A stretch of 64,000 nucleotides of DNA from Brucella rhizosphaerae (GCF_002252475.1 NZ_NNRK01000023.1:55606-119605); one strand, 5' to 3'; counted from the first letter of the stretch, positions 1 to 9,158 are shown. Translations and numbers: made by a program. The notes: generated from the letters alone by a model not told the origin.

Positions 1-1
1 C

Positions 2-541
2 TCCGCCGCGCGATATCTGCTATCGCTCGGCCACAGGCGCATTGGTGCGCTCGGCTCACGAACAGATGCCGACGCTATCGACTTGCGTGGCGAAAGCCGA
101 TTGATGGGTTTTGCCTCTGTGTTGCGCGAAGCAGGCGTGAGTGACCAGCTGATTGTGCGGGAAGGAACGGCACCTGTGTCGCATGATCACGGCGCACGAA
201 CCATATCGACCCTGCTGGAGCGCGCACCAGATGTAGAGGCCGTATTCGCCGTATCAGATATTTCTGCTTTCGGCGCACTGATGGAATGTCATCGCCGTGG
301 CATCAAGGTGCCTGAACAATTGTCTCTGATGGGCTTCGGTGACTTCGATATTGCACGCCAGTCGGTTCCGGCAATCACGACCATACGCGTCGATGCCGTC
401 GGAATCGGTGTCAAAACAGGCGAATTACTGCTCAATGTTTTTGATAAAGGCGATGCAGACACCCAATCTCTTGCTCCATCGCTGGTGGATGTGGGCTTCA
501 AGCTCATTGAACGTCAGACCGCATATTGCCGCGGTTCATAA
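2..541 (+). CDS. LacI-family transcriptional regulator, C-terminal part (5' truncated)
   Basis: The reading frame is open from the first complete codon of the window to the TAA at 539-541, so the gene begins outside. The 179 visible residues are the effector-binding half of a LacI-family repressor. They include a 'LSLGHRRIG' segment near the start, the 'AVFAVSDISAFGA' strand-helix typical of the periplasmic-binding-protein fold, and the family signature 'MGFGDFDIA' before the C-terminal dimer region. The closest style is the gluconate-repressor subgroup. The DNA-binding helix-turn-helix is not visible. The gene converges on the sugar operon at 630-9158 and is the obvious candidate to regulate it, though this is inferred from position only. 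Confidence 0.9.
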   Translation, partial: SAARYLLSLGHRRIGALGSRTDADAIDLRGESRLMGFASVLREAGVSDQLIVREGTAPVSHDHGARTISTLLERAPDVEAVFAVSDISAFGALMECHRRGIKVPEQLSLMGFGDFDIARQSVPAITTIRVDAVGIGVKTGELLLNVFDKGDADTQSLAPSLVDVGFKLIERQTAYCRGS

Positions 542-563
542 ACTGAGGCGACCGCATTATAAG

Positions 564-614
564 AATACGCGATTGGGTTCCCGCACAGCGAAAATCCAAC
601 CGCGTATTTTTCTA
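564..614 (+). terminator. Rho-independent terminator of the lacI gene
   Basis: AATACGCG (564-571) pairs with CGCGTATT (601-608). After one mismatch the stem continues with TTGG (573-576) and CCAA (596-599). The 3' arm runs into a T-rich tract. It lies between the convergent ends of lacI and the SDR gene at 630. Confidence 0.7.
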
Positions 615-629
615 CTCAGTCAGCAACGA

Positions 630-1382
630 TCAACCGCTGTGGAAACCACCATCGACTGGCAGGGTAACACCGGTGATGAAGCTGGCTGCAGGCGAAGCAA
701 GGAACAATGCAGCACCTACAAGATCTTCAGCCTCGCCCCAGCGCTTCAGCGCTGAACGCTGCGCAATGGGTTGTTCTGTCGCCGGATTTTCCCACAAAGC
801 GCGCGTCATGTCGGTGCGGTGATAGCCCGGCCCGATTGCGTTGACACGCACGCCATCCGGGCCAAACTTATGCGCCAGAACACGCGTCAGGCCGAGAATG
901 CCAGTCTTGCTGGCCGTGTAAGCAGGAACCCCGGCATCCGCAAGATAGCTGAGCATAGATGCCACCGCTATTACCGAACCCTTGCTTTCCTTTAGCTTTG
1001 GGTATGCGGCCATTGTCAGACGGAACACGCTGTTCAGATTGATATCCATGACATCGTTGAATACGTCATTTTCCCACTCCGTCTGATCCCGTGCAACACC
1101 TTGTGCATTGATCAGCACATCGATGCGCGGCTGTTTGGCCATGAATGCAATGGCATCGTCATTGCTGCGAACGTCAAGTTCATAGAACTCAATGCCCTTA
1201 TTGGCCTCGTCCTTCACAGCCTTTTCGATCTTGGTGACGGAGCTGCCACTTGCAGCAACTGACGCACCAAGTGCCGCGAAACCACGCGCCATTTCAAGGC
1301 CGATACCGCTCGTAGCACCCGAAACCAGCACGCGCTTTCCCGCAAACAAGTCCTTGGCGAAAGACGAAATGACGTTCTGCAT
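630..1382 (-). CDS. SDR-family oxidoreductase (last gene of first sugar operon)
   Basis: This 250-residue classical short-chain dehydrogenase has the nucleotide-binding motif 'GATSGIG' near residue 20, an 'NAQG' variant of the structural NNAG motif, and a catalytic Ser followed by 'YTASK' in the S-Y-K triad. Its C-terminus 'TGVTLPVDGG' is typical of the family. The length is normal for a cytoplasmic NAD(P)-dependent polyol or sugar dehydrogenase. It is the most distal gene of the minus-strand operon that starts at 9158, 28 bp after the glycerol-dehydrogenase-like gene. The likely role is interconversion of an alcohol and a ketone in the catabolism of the imported sugar or polyol. Substrate and cofactor preference cannot be read from the sequence. 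Confidence 0.88.
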   Translation of the reverse strand: MQNVISSFAKDLFAGKRVLVSGATSGIGLEMARGFAALGASVAASGSSVTKIEKAVKDEANKGIEFYELDVRSNDDAIAFMAKQPRIDVLINAQGVARDQTEWENDVFNDVMDINLNSVFRLTMAAYPKLKESKGSVIAVASMLSYLADAGVPAYTASKTGILGLTRVLAHKFGPDGVRVNAIGPGYHRTDMTRALWENPATEQPIAQRSALKRWGEAEDLVGAALFLASPAASFITGVTLPVDGGFHSG

Positions 1383-1410
1383 AATATCCTCCCAGTAAAT
1401 ACTATAAAAC

Positions 1411-2496
1411 TCAGATCAGCTGCTTCAATGCAGCGACAACCATGTCCGGCGTGACCTTGATCGGCTCATTGTGAATGATTTCACCTGCCCGGCAGGCGCG
1501 CTTTGCAACGATTTCGAGCTTTTCGTCGGTCGCGTTTTCAATGCCGATATCGGCAAGGCTGGTCGGCAGACGCACGGAAAGACAAAATTCGCGCACTTTC
1601 TGAAACTCTTCTTCAGCGCCATGCAGCTTTAGGCCTGCCAGAACTCCGATGGCAACTTTTTCACCATGCAGATGATGATGAACATCGTCGAGTTCGCACA
1701 GCCCATGATGGATAGCGTGTGCCGCTGCAACGCCACCGGACTCGAAACCAATACCGGAAAGCAGAATGTTTGCTTCGATCACGCGCTCCATCGCAGGGCC
1801 AGCCTGTTTGGCATCGCATTCCGCAAGTGAGGCTGCACCAAACTCGAAGATGGTATCGCGGCAGAAGCGCGCGACTTCATAGGCAAGGCTTACACCCTGC
1901 ATTTTCATGCAGTTGAATGCGCCCGACTGACGGCAGGAGTCAGCCTCATAAAAAGTTGCAAGTGCATCACCAATACCGGCTGCAAGGAACCGCGCCGGCG
2001 CTTGTGCAATCAGCGCCGTATCCACCAGAACCAGATTGGGGTTGCCTGGCAGGAACGTGTCATAAGCCACGGAGCCATCATCGTTATAGACAACAGCCAA
2101 AGCACTGCACGGAGCATCAGATGCAGCAATTGTCGGGAAAATGATCGACGGAAGCCCAAGGTCGCGTGCGGCAGCTTTTGCCGTATCAAGCGCCTTGCCA
2201 CCACCAACACCGATGACGACTTTCGCGCCTGCGTCACGGGCGTGGGCAACCAGAGCCGCAATCTGACTTTCCGAGCATTCGCCGCCATGGCGCACGATGC
2301 GTACTTCCGGGCCAGATGCAAAAGCGGCATCAACCTTTGGCTTCAGTATATCGAAAATACCATTGTCTAAAAGCACCACAGCCTTGTCGCCAAAGCCCGA
2401 AGCTTCTTCGCCCAGGCGGCCAATGACGCCTGCACCTTGAATGTAACGGCCCGGAAAACGTGCGCCGCGCATGGTTGAAGCAGCACTTACCAGCAT
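1411..2496 (-). CDS. Glycerol dehydrogenase-like, metal-dependent alcohol dehydrogenase
   Basis: This 361-residue protein belongs to the GldA branch of the iron-containing/group III alcohol dehydrogenases. The NAD-binding glycine motif 'GVGGGKALDTAKA' is near residue 98. Likely metal ligands are the Asp in 'GIGDALATF' and the His residues in 'AAAHAIHHG' and 'HHHLHGEK'. The expected reaction is NAD-dependent oxidation of a polyol at a secondary hydroxyl, or the reverse reduction. The start overlaps the end of the upstream SDR gene by 10 bp, so the two are translationally linked. A paralogue of similar length lies at 14485-15612 in the second sugar operon. Glycerol itself is not a secure substrate: the operon also encodes a CUT2 importer, an FGGY kinase and two SDRs, which points to a longer polyol. 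Confidence 0.85.
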   Translation of the reverse strand: MLVSAASTMRGARFPGRYIQGAGVIGRLGEEASGFGDKAVVLLDNGIFDILKPKVDAAFASGPEVRIVRHGGECSESQIAALVAHARDAGAKVVIGVGGGKALDTAKAAARDLGLPSIIFPTIAASDAPCSALAVVYNDDGSVAYDTFLPGNPNLVLVDTALIAQAPARFLAAGIGDALATFYEADSCRQSGAFNCMKMQGVSLAYEVARFCRDTIFEFGAASLAECDAKQAGPAMERVIEANILLSGIGFESGGVAAAHAIHHGLCELDDVHHHLHGEKVAIGVLAGLKLHGAEEEFQKVREFCLSVRLPTSLADIGIENATDEKLEIVAKRACRAGEIIHNEPIKVTPDMVVAALKQLI

Positions 2497-3260
2497 ACAT
2501 AGCCTCCATCGGCCAGTACAATCGAGCCGGTCATGAGGCTTGATGCATCGCTCGCAAGGAACAGAATGACGGATGCGACTTCATCCGTGCGTCCGAGCCG
2601 GTTCATTGGAGTGCCGCCAACCCAATGACGATACATTTCCGGATCCTCATAAACGTATTTGTTCATTTCTGTGTCGATATAGGTCGGCGCGACCGAATTA
2701 ACGCGAACGCCACGTGCGCCCCATTCAGCGGCCAGAGAGCGCGTCAGATGATGCACTGCGGCCTTGGATGCGTTGTAGTTGGCCTGTTCCTGCGGACGGT
2801 TCACAATGAAACCGGACATGGATCCAACATTGACGATGTTGCCTGACCCATTTTCAAGCATCGTCTTACCAAATGCGCGACAGCACCAGAATACGCCATT
2901 GAGATTAACGTCAATAACCTTGTTCCAGATGTTGTCTGCCATGGTTTCGGCTGGATGATTGCTGATCGCGATCCCGGCATTGTTGACGAGAATATCAACG
3001 CGGCCATGGCGTGCGACAACCGCATCATGCACACGCTGAACACCTTCAACATCGGTGACGTCCAGCAATTCGCCTTCGACGCTGTAGCCCTTGGCAGACA
3101 GTTCAGCCAGGGCTTTGTCCAGCAGTTCCTGGCTCATATCGGTGAGGATCACCTTAGCGCCAGCCTCGGCCAGTGCCTCAGAGGCAGAAAGACCGATACC
3201 GCGTGCGGCACCCGTGACGACTGCAATCTTGCCGTCAATTCTGAACTTTTCGAGAAACAT
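2487..3260 (-). CDS. SDR-family polyol/sugar dehydrogenase
   Basis: A 257-residue classical SDR. 'GAARGIG' lies near residue 18, NNAG near residue 94, and the catalytic Ser in 'VGSMSGF' is followed by 'YNASK'. The C-terminus 'TGSIVLADGGYVCW' is typical. The segment 'VNRPQEQANYNASK' resembles polyol dehydrogenases of the galactitol/xylitol type, so oxidation of an imported polyol to a ketose, the substrate of the FGGY kinase, is the natural inference. It sits 25 bp downstream of the HAD phosphatase gene and overlaps the glycerol-dehydrogenase-like gene. Confidence 0.88.
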   Translation of the reverse strand: MFLEKFRIDGKIAVVTGAARGIGLSASEALAEAGAKVILTDMSQELLDKALAELSAKGYSVEGELLDVTDVEGVQRVHDAVVARHGRVDILVNNAGIAISNHPAETMADNIWNKVIDVNLNGVFWCCRAFGKTMLENGSGNIVNVGSMSGFIVNRPQEQANYNASKAAVHHLTRSLAAEWGARGVRVNSVAPTYIDTEMNKYVYEDPEMYRHWVGGTPMNRLGRTDEVASVILFLASDASSLMTGSIVLADGGYVCW

Positions 3261-3285
3261 GGAAATGCTATCCTTGTCTGACTTG

Positions 3286-3945
3286 CTATTGGGCAGCCGC
3301 GCTTAAGAGCGACTGCAAACTGGAAAGAAGGTCTTCGGGATCGGCGATCACAACGCCATCCGGGAAAGTGAGATCGGTGCGGTGCGGCTCTGGCCAACCG
3401 ATAACGGTCATGTCTGCCGCAAGGCCGGCGCGTGCACCCGGCACGCTGTCTTCGACAACAATGCAATGTGATGGCTCAACACCAAGCAGATAAGCGCCGC
3501 GCAGATACGGTTCTGCCGCTGGCTTGCCTTCGCGCACATCATTACGCGACACACTGATAAAATCAGGCCGCTGAAGGCCAACAGCACGCAGATTTGCATC
3601 CACAAGCATACGATCTGAATTGGAAACAATAGCGTAAGGGACGCCCGCCTTTTCGAGATAGGCCAGCACTTCCGCTGCACCCGGACGCAGTTTCAGTCGG
3701 ATAGCTCCGTCTATATAGGCCGCATATTTCGCTTTGACGAAGGCATCAAGATTGGCAGTAAAGCCAGTCTCATTGCGTAGCATGGCGTGACAATCAGCAA
3801 TAGTTGTGCCGGTTACACGGTTTTCGAAATCATCTGGCACCGTGCCCGAAAAAGCTGCGATAGCCTCAAGAAGCGTTTCATAATGCAATGGCTCGCTGTC
3901 AACGAGCGTTCCATCCATATCAAAAAGAACGGCATGCGAACTCAT
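3286..3945 (-). CDS. HAD-family phosphatase, beta-phosphoglucomutase-like
   Basis: This 219-residue protein carries all four HAD motifs. Motif I is 'DMDGTLVDSE' near residue 9, with both aspartates. Motif II is the Ser in 'IVSNSDR', motif III the Lys in 'EGKPAAEPY', and motif IV 'VVEDSVPG'. A small helical cap lies between motifs I and II, as in beta-phosphoglucomutase and sugar-phosphate phosphatases. The start overlaps the kinase stop by 4 bp, so the two are co-translated. A phosphatase coupled to a sugar kinase usually either clears a wrong sugar phosphate or handles a short-chain phosphate product. Which applies here is unknown. Confidence 0.88.
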   Translation of the reverse strand: MSSHAVLFDMDGTLVDSEPLHYETLLEAIAAFSGTVPDDFENRVTGTTIADCHAMLRNETGFTANLDAFVKAKYAAYIDGAIRLKLRPGAAEVLAYLEKAGVPYAIVSNSDRMLVDANLRAVGLQRPDFISVSRNDVREGKPAAEPYLRGAYLLGVEPSHCIVVEDSVPGARAGLAADMTVIGWPEPHRTDLTFPDGVVIADPEDLLSSLQSLLSAAAQ

Positions 3946-5459
3946 TGCGGCAACCTGTCGAGATCATCATAGAGTGACTGGCTATGCGTATACAGCTTCT
4001 CAAAGAAGGCCTGCATCGGCGCATAGATTTCTGCCCAGCGTGGATCTGGTTCAATTTCCGCCGAATAATGCACAAGCGCGTCCGCAGCATCTTCAACCGT
4101 CGAATAACGCCCCGTGGCCGCTGCCGTCATGATCGCACAGCCCACCAAACCACATTCTGCTTCCTTCGGCACAAGGATCGGAATGCCATAGACGCTGGCC
4201 TTGATTTTCAGCCACAGTTCCGTCTTCGCACCACCGCCGGAAGCGATTACGTGCTCAAGCTTGGAGCCGGAAATGCTATCGAGAACATTGATATGCCGTT
4301 TGACGGCGAAGGCCACGCCTTCCAGCACCGAACGGTGCAGATGCGAAATGCCGTGCGCCGCACCGATACCGAAATATTGCGCGCGCGCGTTGCGGTGCTC
4401 GCCAAGACGTTCACCTGCCAGATAAGGCATGAAGAACAGACGCTCAGAACCGGCTGGCGCTTCCGCAGCTTTCGCCACGATTTCCTCATAGGAAACCTGC
4501 TTGTCATGGAAAGCACGGCGCGCCCAACGCATCGCATCGCCGCCAGATTCAAGCAGCATGAACGCGCCCCAGTTGCCTTCCACGGTCCCGACATTACAGA
4601 CAGAGGCATCAAGCAGCGGCTTATCAGTGATTGCGGTGATGATTGCTGACGTTCCCATCACTTCTGAGCCGACACCCGGACGGCAAACGCCAGAGCCAAG
4701 CAACGCAACAGGATAATCCGCACCGCCAACCAGAACTGGTGTTCCTTCACGAAGGCCCGTTTCGCGAGCAGCTTCCGCCGTTATGTTGCCGAGGATTTCT
4801 GTCGGATTGCGCAGCGGTGCCAGTTGCTTGCGATCCAGCCCAAGCAGATCGACCATATGCTGCGACCAGTCGCCAGTGCGCGGGTCCATGAGAAAGCTTG
4901 CGCCACCATCATTACGGTCCATCGCGATTTCGCCAGTGAGCTTGAGATTGATGTAATCCTTCGGCATCAGCACGGCGGCAGTGCGCGCAAAAGCCTGCGC
5001 ATCATGATCGCGCAGCCATTGCAACTTGAAACCCGGCCAGGACGGCGCTGCCGGATTGGCGCTGTGTTCCAGATATTCCGCCGGGCGGTGTTTGGCTTCA
5101 AAGGCTGTCACATAATCAACAGTGCGCTTATCATTCCACAAAGGTGCGGTGTCGCGTACCAACTCACCCTTATCGCCAACCAGAACGGTGCCATGCATCT
5201 GCCCACACGCGGCAACGGCTACGATCCTGTCGCGAGCATCTGGAACCTTGTCCAGCACATCTCGGATCGATGCTGCAACACCCTGCCACCAGTCTGCCGG
5301 ACGCTGTTCCGACCAGCCAAATTGCGGCACAATCTGCTCGTGTTCACGCGCAGCAACGGCGACTACATTGCCACGGCAGTCCATAAGGGCAGCGCGTACG
5401 CTGCCCGTTCCGACGTCGATTGCAAGTGAGAGTTCATTTGGCATGGAACACGTCATCAA
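3942..5459 (-). CDS. FGGY-family carbohydrate kinase
   Basis: This 505-residue ATP-dependent sugar kinase has the phosphate-1 motif 'AIDVGTGSVRAAL' at the N-terminus. The active-site region is 'GGASFLMDPRTG', and the C-terminal half contains 'IASGGGAKTELWLKIKA', the second FGGY signature region. Length and motifs fit xylulokinase/ribulokinase-type enzymes that phosphorylate ketoses or polyols. The most upstream ATG is at 5459; an internal ATG at 5444 removes five residues, and neither has a strong Shine-Dalgarno sequence. It follows the transporter genes and precedes the phosphatase and dehydrogenases, so it probably phosphorylates the ketose made from the imported polyol. Exact substrate not assignable. 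Confidence 0.9.
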   Translation of the reverse strand: MMTCSMPNELSLAIDVGTGSVRAALMDCRGNVVAVAAREHEQIVPQFGWSEQRPADWWQGVAASIRDVLDKVPDARDRIVAVAACGQMHGTVLVGDKGELVRDTAPLWNDKRTVDYVTAFEAKHRPAEYLEHSANPAAPSWPGFKLQWLRDHDAQAFARTAAVLMPKDYINLKLTGEIAMDRNDGGASFLMDPRTGDWSQHMVDLLGLDRKQLAPLRNPTEILGNITAEAARETGLREGTPVLVGGADYPVALLGSGVCRPGVGSEVMGTSAIITAITDKPLLDASVCNVGTVEGNWGAFMLLESGGDAMRWARRAFHDKQVSYEEIVAKAAEAPAGSERLFFMPYLAGERLGEHRNARAQYFGIGAAHGISHLHRSVLEGVAFAVKRHINVLDSISGSKLEHVIASGGGAKTELWLKIKASVYGIPILVPKEAECGLVGCAIMTAAATGRYSTVEDAADALVHYSAEIEPDPRWAEIYAPMQAFFEKLYTHSQSLYDDLDRLPQ

Positions 5460-5482
5460 GTTTGGAGAGGATTTATCTTGGT

Positions 5483-6469
5483 TCAGTTCTTGCGCAGCCA
5501 GGTTGATGCATATTGCAAGAGCATCGCGCCGATGATGATGCAGCCCATGAAGACCTGCTGATGATAGCCCGGAACGCGGGCGAGGTTCATCATATTAGCG
5601 ATAATGCCAAGAATGATCACGCCGATAAAGGTGTTGAATGCACCGCCACGACCACCCATGAGGCTTGCACCGCCGATAACAACGGCGGCGATTGCATCAA
5701 GTTCGGCACCAACGCTGATATTGGCTGAACCGATACCGGTACGGCTCGTCGAGATGATACCGGCAGCGGCAGCCAGTACGCCAGAGATTACGTAGACTGA
5801 GAGCGTATAATAAGAGACCGAAATACCCGACAGGCGTACTGCTTCGGAATTGGAGCCGATAGCCTTCACCAGACGACCAAAGCGCGTGAAGGTCAGTACT
5901 GCACCGGCGATCAGAAAGACAACGATCATCAGGACAACCGGATAGGGAACATTGCCAAGCGTGCCGGAACCAAATGCTGAAACCGATGCACCAGCGTCCC
6001 CCATCATGATCGGCTGACCCGATGAGAAAATGAAGGAAAGGCCACGTGCAATGGTCATAACCGCAAGTGTGGTCACAAAAGGCGGCAGCTTGAGATAGGC
6101 AACCAGAACACCCGAAACCAGACCACAAGCCGCTCCGGCCAGCAATACACCGCCGATGGCCATCCCTGTTCCATATTGCTGAATGAGGATTGCTGACAGA
6201 ACACTGCCGAGTGCCGCAACAGAGCCGACCGAGAGGTCAATACCTCGTGTCAGAATAACGAACAGCATACCGACAGCCATAAGGCTTGGGCCTGCCACCT
6301 GACGCAGCACGTTCATGATGTTGCGTTCTGTGAGGAACACATTCGACAATGAAGTAGCCACAATCAGAACTGCAATCAGAATGGCAACAGTGCCGTAACG
6401 ATTGAGGAGAGCTCCGGCATTGAAAGTCTTCTTCGGTGTTTCAACAACTTCGGTCACGGTTTTACCCAA
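5483..6469 (-). CDS. CUT2 sugar ABC transporter permease (RbsC-like)
   Basis: A 328-residue inner-membrane protein with about eight to ten hydrophobic segments. It carries the family hallmark 'LTRGIDLSVGSVAALGS' near residue 75 and 'GGASLMGGRGGAFNTFIG' in the C-terminal half, the usual contact region of ribose-type permeases. The start codon abuts the stop of the ATPase gene. It should homodimerise and pair with the double ATPase at 6470 and the binding protein at 8178. Confidence 0.93.
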   Translation of the reverse strand: MGKTVTEVVETPKKTFNAGALLNRYGTVAILIAVLIVATSLSNVFLTERNIMNVLRQVAGPSLMAVGMLFVILTRGIDLSVGSVAALGSVLSAILIQQYGTGMAIGGVLLAGAACGLVSGVLVAYLKLPPFVTTLAVMTIARGLSFIFSSGQPIMMGDAGASVSAFGSGTLGNVPYPVVLMIVVFLIAGAVLTFTRFGRLVKAIGSNSEAVRLSGISVSYYTLSVYVISGVLAAAAGIISTSRTGIGSANISVGAELDAIAAVVIGGASLMGGRGGAFNTFIGVIILGIIANMMNLARVPGYHQQVFMGCIIIGAMLLQYASTWLRKN

Positions 6470-7990
6470 TCAATTAGCTAATGCAGAAGGCTCGGTGCTG
6501 GCCGTATTGACCATGGCAAGCTTCAGCAAATTTTCTTCGGAATATTCCTCGGGCTGCAATGAGCCGGTCACAGCACCTTCGCGCATGACCAGAATGCGGT
6601 CGCACAGACCGAAAAGCTCAAGATGCTCGGAGGAGATCACCACAACCGCCCGGCCTTCAGCCGCAAGCGATTTGATCAGTGAGTAGATTTCTGTTTTTGC
6701 GCCCACATCAACACCGCGTGTCGGCTCGTCGAAAATCAGCACATCTCCATCGGCATGGAACCACTTGGCAAGAACGACTTTCTGCTGATTGCCGCCAGAA
6801 AGGCTCGATGCCGGGTCTTCGATGCTGCCCGCTTTGAGGCGCAGACGTTTTGACAGCGTTTCAACGACAGCACGCTCATCACGTGCTTTCACGAAACCAA
6901 ACATGTTTACCAGTGGTGCAAGCTTTGCCATGGTGGAATTCACACGGATCGGCAAGTCAAGGATCAAACCCTGATCCTTACGGCTTTCAGGCACAAGACC
7001 AATGCCCGCTTTAACGCCATCACGCGGGTTGCGGATTGTCTTTTCCTTGCCATGAATGAAAATGCGTCCTGATTTCGCGCGTTCTGCACCGAAAACGAGC
7101 CGCATCAGTTCCGTACGCCCTGCCCCGACGAGCCCGCCAAGACCAATAATCTCACCGGCTCTGACTGTCAGCGAGACACCCTTTATGCGCGAACCGTCGG
7201 AGAGTTCTTCAAGGCGCAGCACTTCATCGCCAACCTTGCGCTCCACATCTTCACCGAAAAGCGCCTTCAATGGGCGTCCAACCATCAGACGGATAACATC
7301 ATCAATGGTGACGGATGCACATTCTGTCGTCGTGACAGAAGCGCCATCCTTCATGATGGTGATGCGATCAGCAATGCTGAATACTTCGTCAAGTCTGTGG
7401 GAGATATAGATAATGCCAACGCCCCGTTCGCGCAGCTTGCGAATAATATCAAGAAGACGGTTTGCATCGCGCGCGGAAAGCACAGCGGTCGGCTCGTCAA
7501 ACACCATGACCTGCGCATTGCGCGACAATGCCTTGGCAATCTCGACAACCTGCTGATGCGCGATCGGTAGATCGCCAACAATCGCGTTTGGCGCAATGGA
7601 GAAACCAAGGCTTGTGATCAGTTCTTTGGCGCGCTTGTTAAGCTCCGGCCAGGAAATGACTGAAGGCAGCATCCACATGAAGATGTTTTCAGCAACGGTC
7701 AAATCTGTTGCCAGCGCCATTTCCTGATGGATAACGGCGATGCCCTTGGACATGGCATCCATGGGGCCGCGAAAATGCTGTAGTTCATCTGCGACTTTGA
7801 CTTCGCCGCGAGTAGGCGAAAACTCACCACCGAGTACGCGCATCAGTGTGGACTTGCCGGCACCGTTTTCACCGAGCAAGGCATGAACCTCGCCAGAACG
7901 AAGCGCAAAATTTACGCCACGAAGTGCATGAACGCCGCCAAATGACTTCGCTATGCCGGTCAGTTCTACAAGATTTTCCATTTCAATCAT
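6470..7990 (-). CDS. CUT2 sugar ABC transporter, duplicated ATPase (RbsA-like)
   Basis: This 506-residue protein has two fused nucleotide-binding domains. The N-terminal half has Walker A 'GENGAGKST' near residue 41, a degenerate signature 'IAHQQVVEIAKAL', and Walker B 'VMVFDEPTAVL'. The C-terminal half has a degenerate Walker A 'GGLVGAGRTEL' and a canonical signature 'LSGGNQQKV'. This asymmetry is normal for RbsA/XylG/AraG proteins. A second ATG three codons in (7981) is an equally possible start. It is separated from the upstream binding-protein gene by 187 bp holding a strong hairpin, which probably makes its level lower than that of the binding protein. Confidence 0.93.
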   Translation of the reverse strand: MIEMENLVELTGIAKSFGGVHALRGVNFALRSGEVHALLGENGAGKSTLMRVLGGEFSPTRGEVKVADELQHFRGPMDAMSKGIAVIHQEMALATDLTVAENIFMWMLPSVISWPELNKRAKELITSLGFSIAPNAIVGDLPIAHQQVVEIAKALSRNAQVMVFDEPTAVLSARDANRLLDIIRKLRERGVGIIYISHRLDEVFSIADRITIMKDGASVTTTECASVTIDDVIRLMVGRPLKALFGEDVERKVGDEVLRLEELSDGSRIKGVSLTVRAGEIIGLGGLVGAGRTELMRLVFGAERAKSGRIFIHGKEKTIRNPRDGVKAGIGLVPESRKDQGLILDLPIRVNSTMAKLAPLVNMFGFVKARDERAVVETLSKRLRLKAGSIEDPASSLSGGNQQKVVLAKWFHADGDVLIFDEPTRGVDVGAKTEIYSLIKSLAAEGRAVVVISSEHLELFGLCDRILVMREGAVTGSLQPEEYSEENLLKLAMVNTASTEPSALAN

Positions 7991-8177
7991 TCCAGATCAT
8001 AGCGATCCAGGACGCTCCACCGCATTGCATTTCAGCCCCAACGAAATGGTCGCATGACAACCAGCTTCGTGAACATCACCGACGTCAGGCGTCAGTTTGT
8101 TCCGGCCTCCTCGGACATTCCCATAATGCAGCCAGCCCTTCACTTCCAGACTGGCTGCATTATGAACGCGGATATTC
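7991..8177 (-). promoter_or_regulatory. Intercistronic leader with a 14-bp perfect hairpin (8123-8165)
   Basis: The gap between the binding-protein and ATPase genes holds an inverted repeat whose arms are 8123-8136 and 8152-8165 with a 15-nt loop. The arms match over all 14 bp. No T-tract follows on the minus strand, so a simple intrinsic terminator is unlikely. A 3' mRNA stabiliser or processing site that favours the binding-protein transcript is the best guess. The rest of the gap shows no convincing reading frame. Confidence 0.6.
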
Positions 8178-9158
8178 TTAGAACACAGCGTCCGGCTTGT
8201 AATACTTGTCTACATTGTCTTTGGTGATTGCGACCGGGGTCGTATAAGTCGTCTTCGATGTATCAGCAGGCAGGGTGCCATCAATCGCCTTTTTGGCGAG
8301 ATCGACAGCCGTGGCTGCAACAAGTGCTGGATCATTCAGGCCGGTTGCGCCGTACTGGCCTTCCTTGATCATCGCCATGGCTTCCTTCTGACCGTCTGCT
8401 GCAGCAAGAAGAATGACCCCATCCAGCTGATTGGACTGCTCCAGAGCCTTACGGGCACCAAGAACCATCGAGTCGTTTTCACCCAGAACAACATTGATAT
8501 CCGGGTTTGCAGTCAGAAGATCTTCCATGGCTTTCAGGCCACCTTCATTATTCCACATGCCCCAGCCCTGACCGACCACCTCAAAGCGCACACGACCTTC
8601 ATTGCGCAATTGGCCTTCGACCAGTCCAGCAAGCACACCAAGGCGGCGCTCCTGGCCAACTTCATTGCCCTTATCACCGGAAATCAGAGCAATCTTGAGG
8701 TCCTTGCCCTTGGTCTGATTGGCAAGCCACTGGCCGACGAGCTGACCGTTATTTGCATTGGAAGACTGGACCAAGGTTACGAAATTTGCAGATGGATCAA
8801 GCGTAGAATCAACCACAAACACCTTTACGCCAGCGGCAGACGCAGCGTTAACCGCAGGGACAAGGCCCTTGCTGTCACGTGGATTGATGATCAGAGCATT
8901 GATGCCCTGCGCAACCATATCTTCAACGTCCGAGACCTGCTTGTTGAGATCGTTCTGGCCGTCAGCGGTCAATACTTCACAACCCAGCTCCTGAGCGCGC
9001 TTCTTCGCCGAAACTTCCTGTGCTGCAAAGTAAGGCGCATCAAGCGTCTTCATGGAAATGCCGATTTTACAATCAGCTGCCTGCGCAGCAGCAAGCGCGA
9101 CAAAAGACGTGGCAATAGCCAACGACAATTTCAGCGTGGCGGATTTCAAGGATTGCAT
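8178..9158 (-). CDS. CUT2 sugar ABC transporter periplasmic binding protein
   Basis: Starting at the ATG at 9158, which has a strong GGAGGAGA ribosome site, the protein has 326 residues. It begins with a Sec signal peptide: a Lys-containing N-region, a hydrophobic core, and an 'AAAQA' cleavage region near residue 24. The mature part is a type I periplasmic binding fold of the ribose class: 'IGISMKTLDAPYF' start, 'QVSDVEDMVAQGINALIINP', and 'LGENDSMVLGA' in the second lobe. It is the first gene of the minus-strand operon and should deliver a sugar or polyol to the permease at 5483. An upstream in-frame extension to 9260 has no credible start signal and I rejected it. Confidence 0.93.
   Translation of the reverse strand: MQSLKSATLKLSLAIATSFVALAAAQAADCKIGISMKTLDAPYFAAQEVSAKKRAQELGCEVLTADGQNDLNKQVSDVEDMVAQGINALIINPRDSKGLVPAVNAASAAGVKVFVVDSTLDPSANFVTLVQSSNANNGQLVGQWLANQTKGKDLKIALISGDKGNEVGQERRLGVLAGLVEGQLRNEGRVRFEVVGQGWGMWNNEGGLKAMEDLLTANPDINVVLGENDSMVLGARKALEQSNQLDGVILLAAADGQKEAMAMIKEGQYGATGLNDPALVAATAVDLAKKAIDGTLPADTSKTTYTTPVAITKDNVDKYYKPDAVF

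Noticed and set aside
630..9158. Brucella erythritol (ery) operon
   Set aside because: No GlpD-type erythritol-phosphate dehydrogenase, RpiB or TpiA homologue is present, and gene order differs.
5483..9158. Ribose (rbs) operon
   Set aside because: The kinase is FGGY-type, not PfkB-type RbsK, and there is no RbsD, so I did not use rbs gene names.
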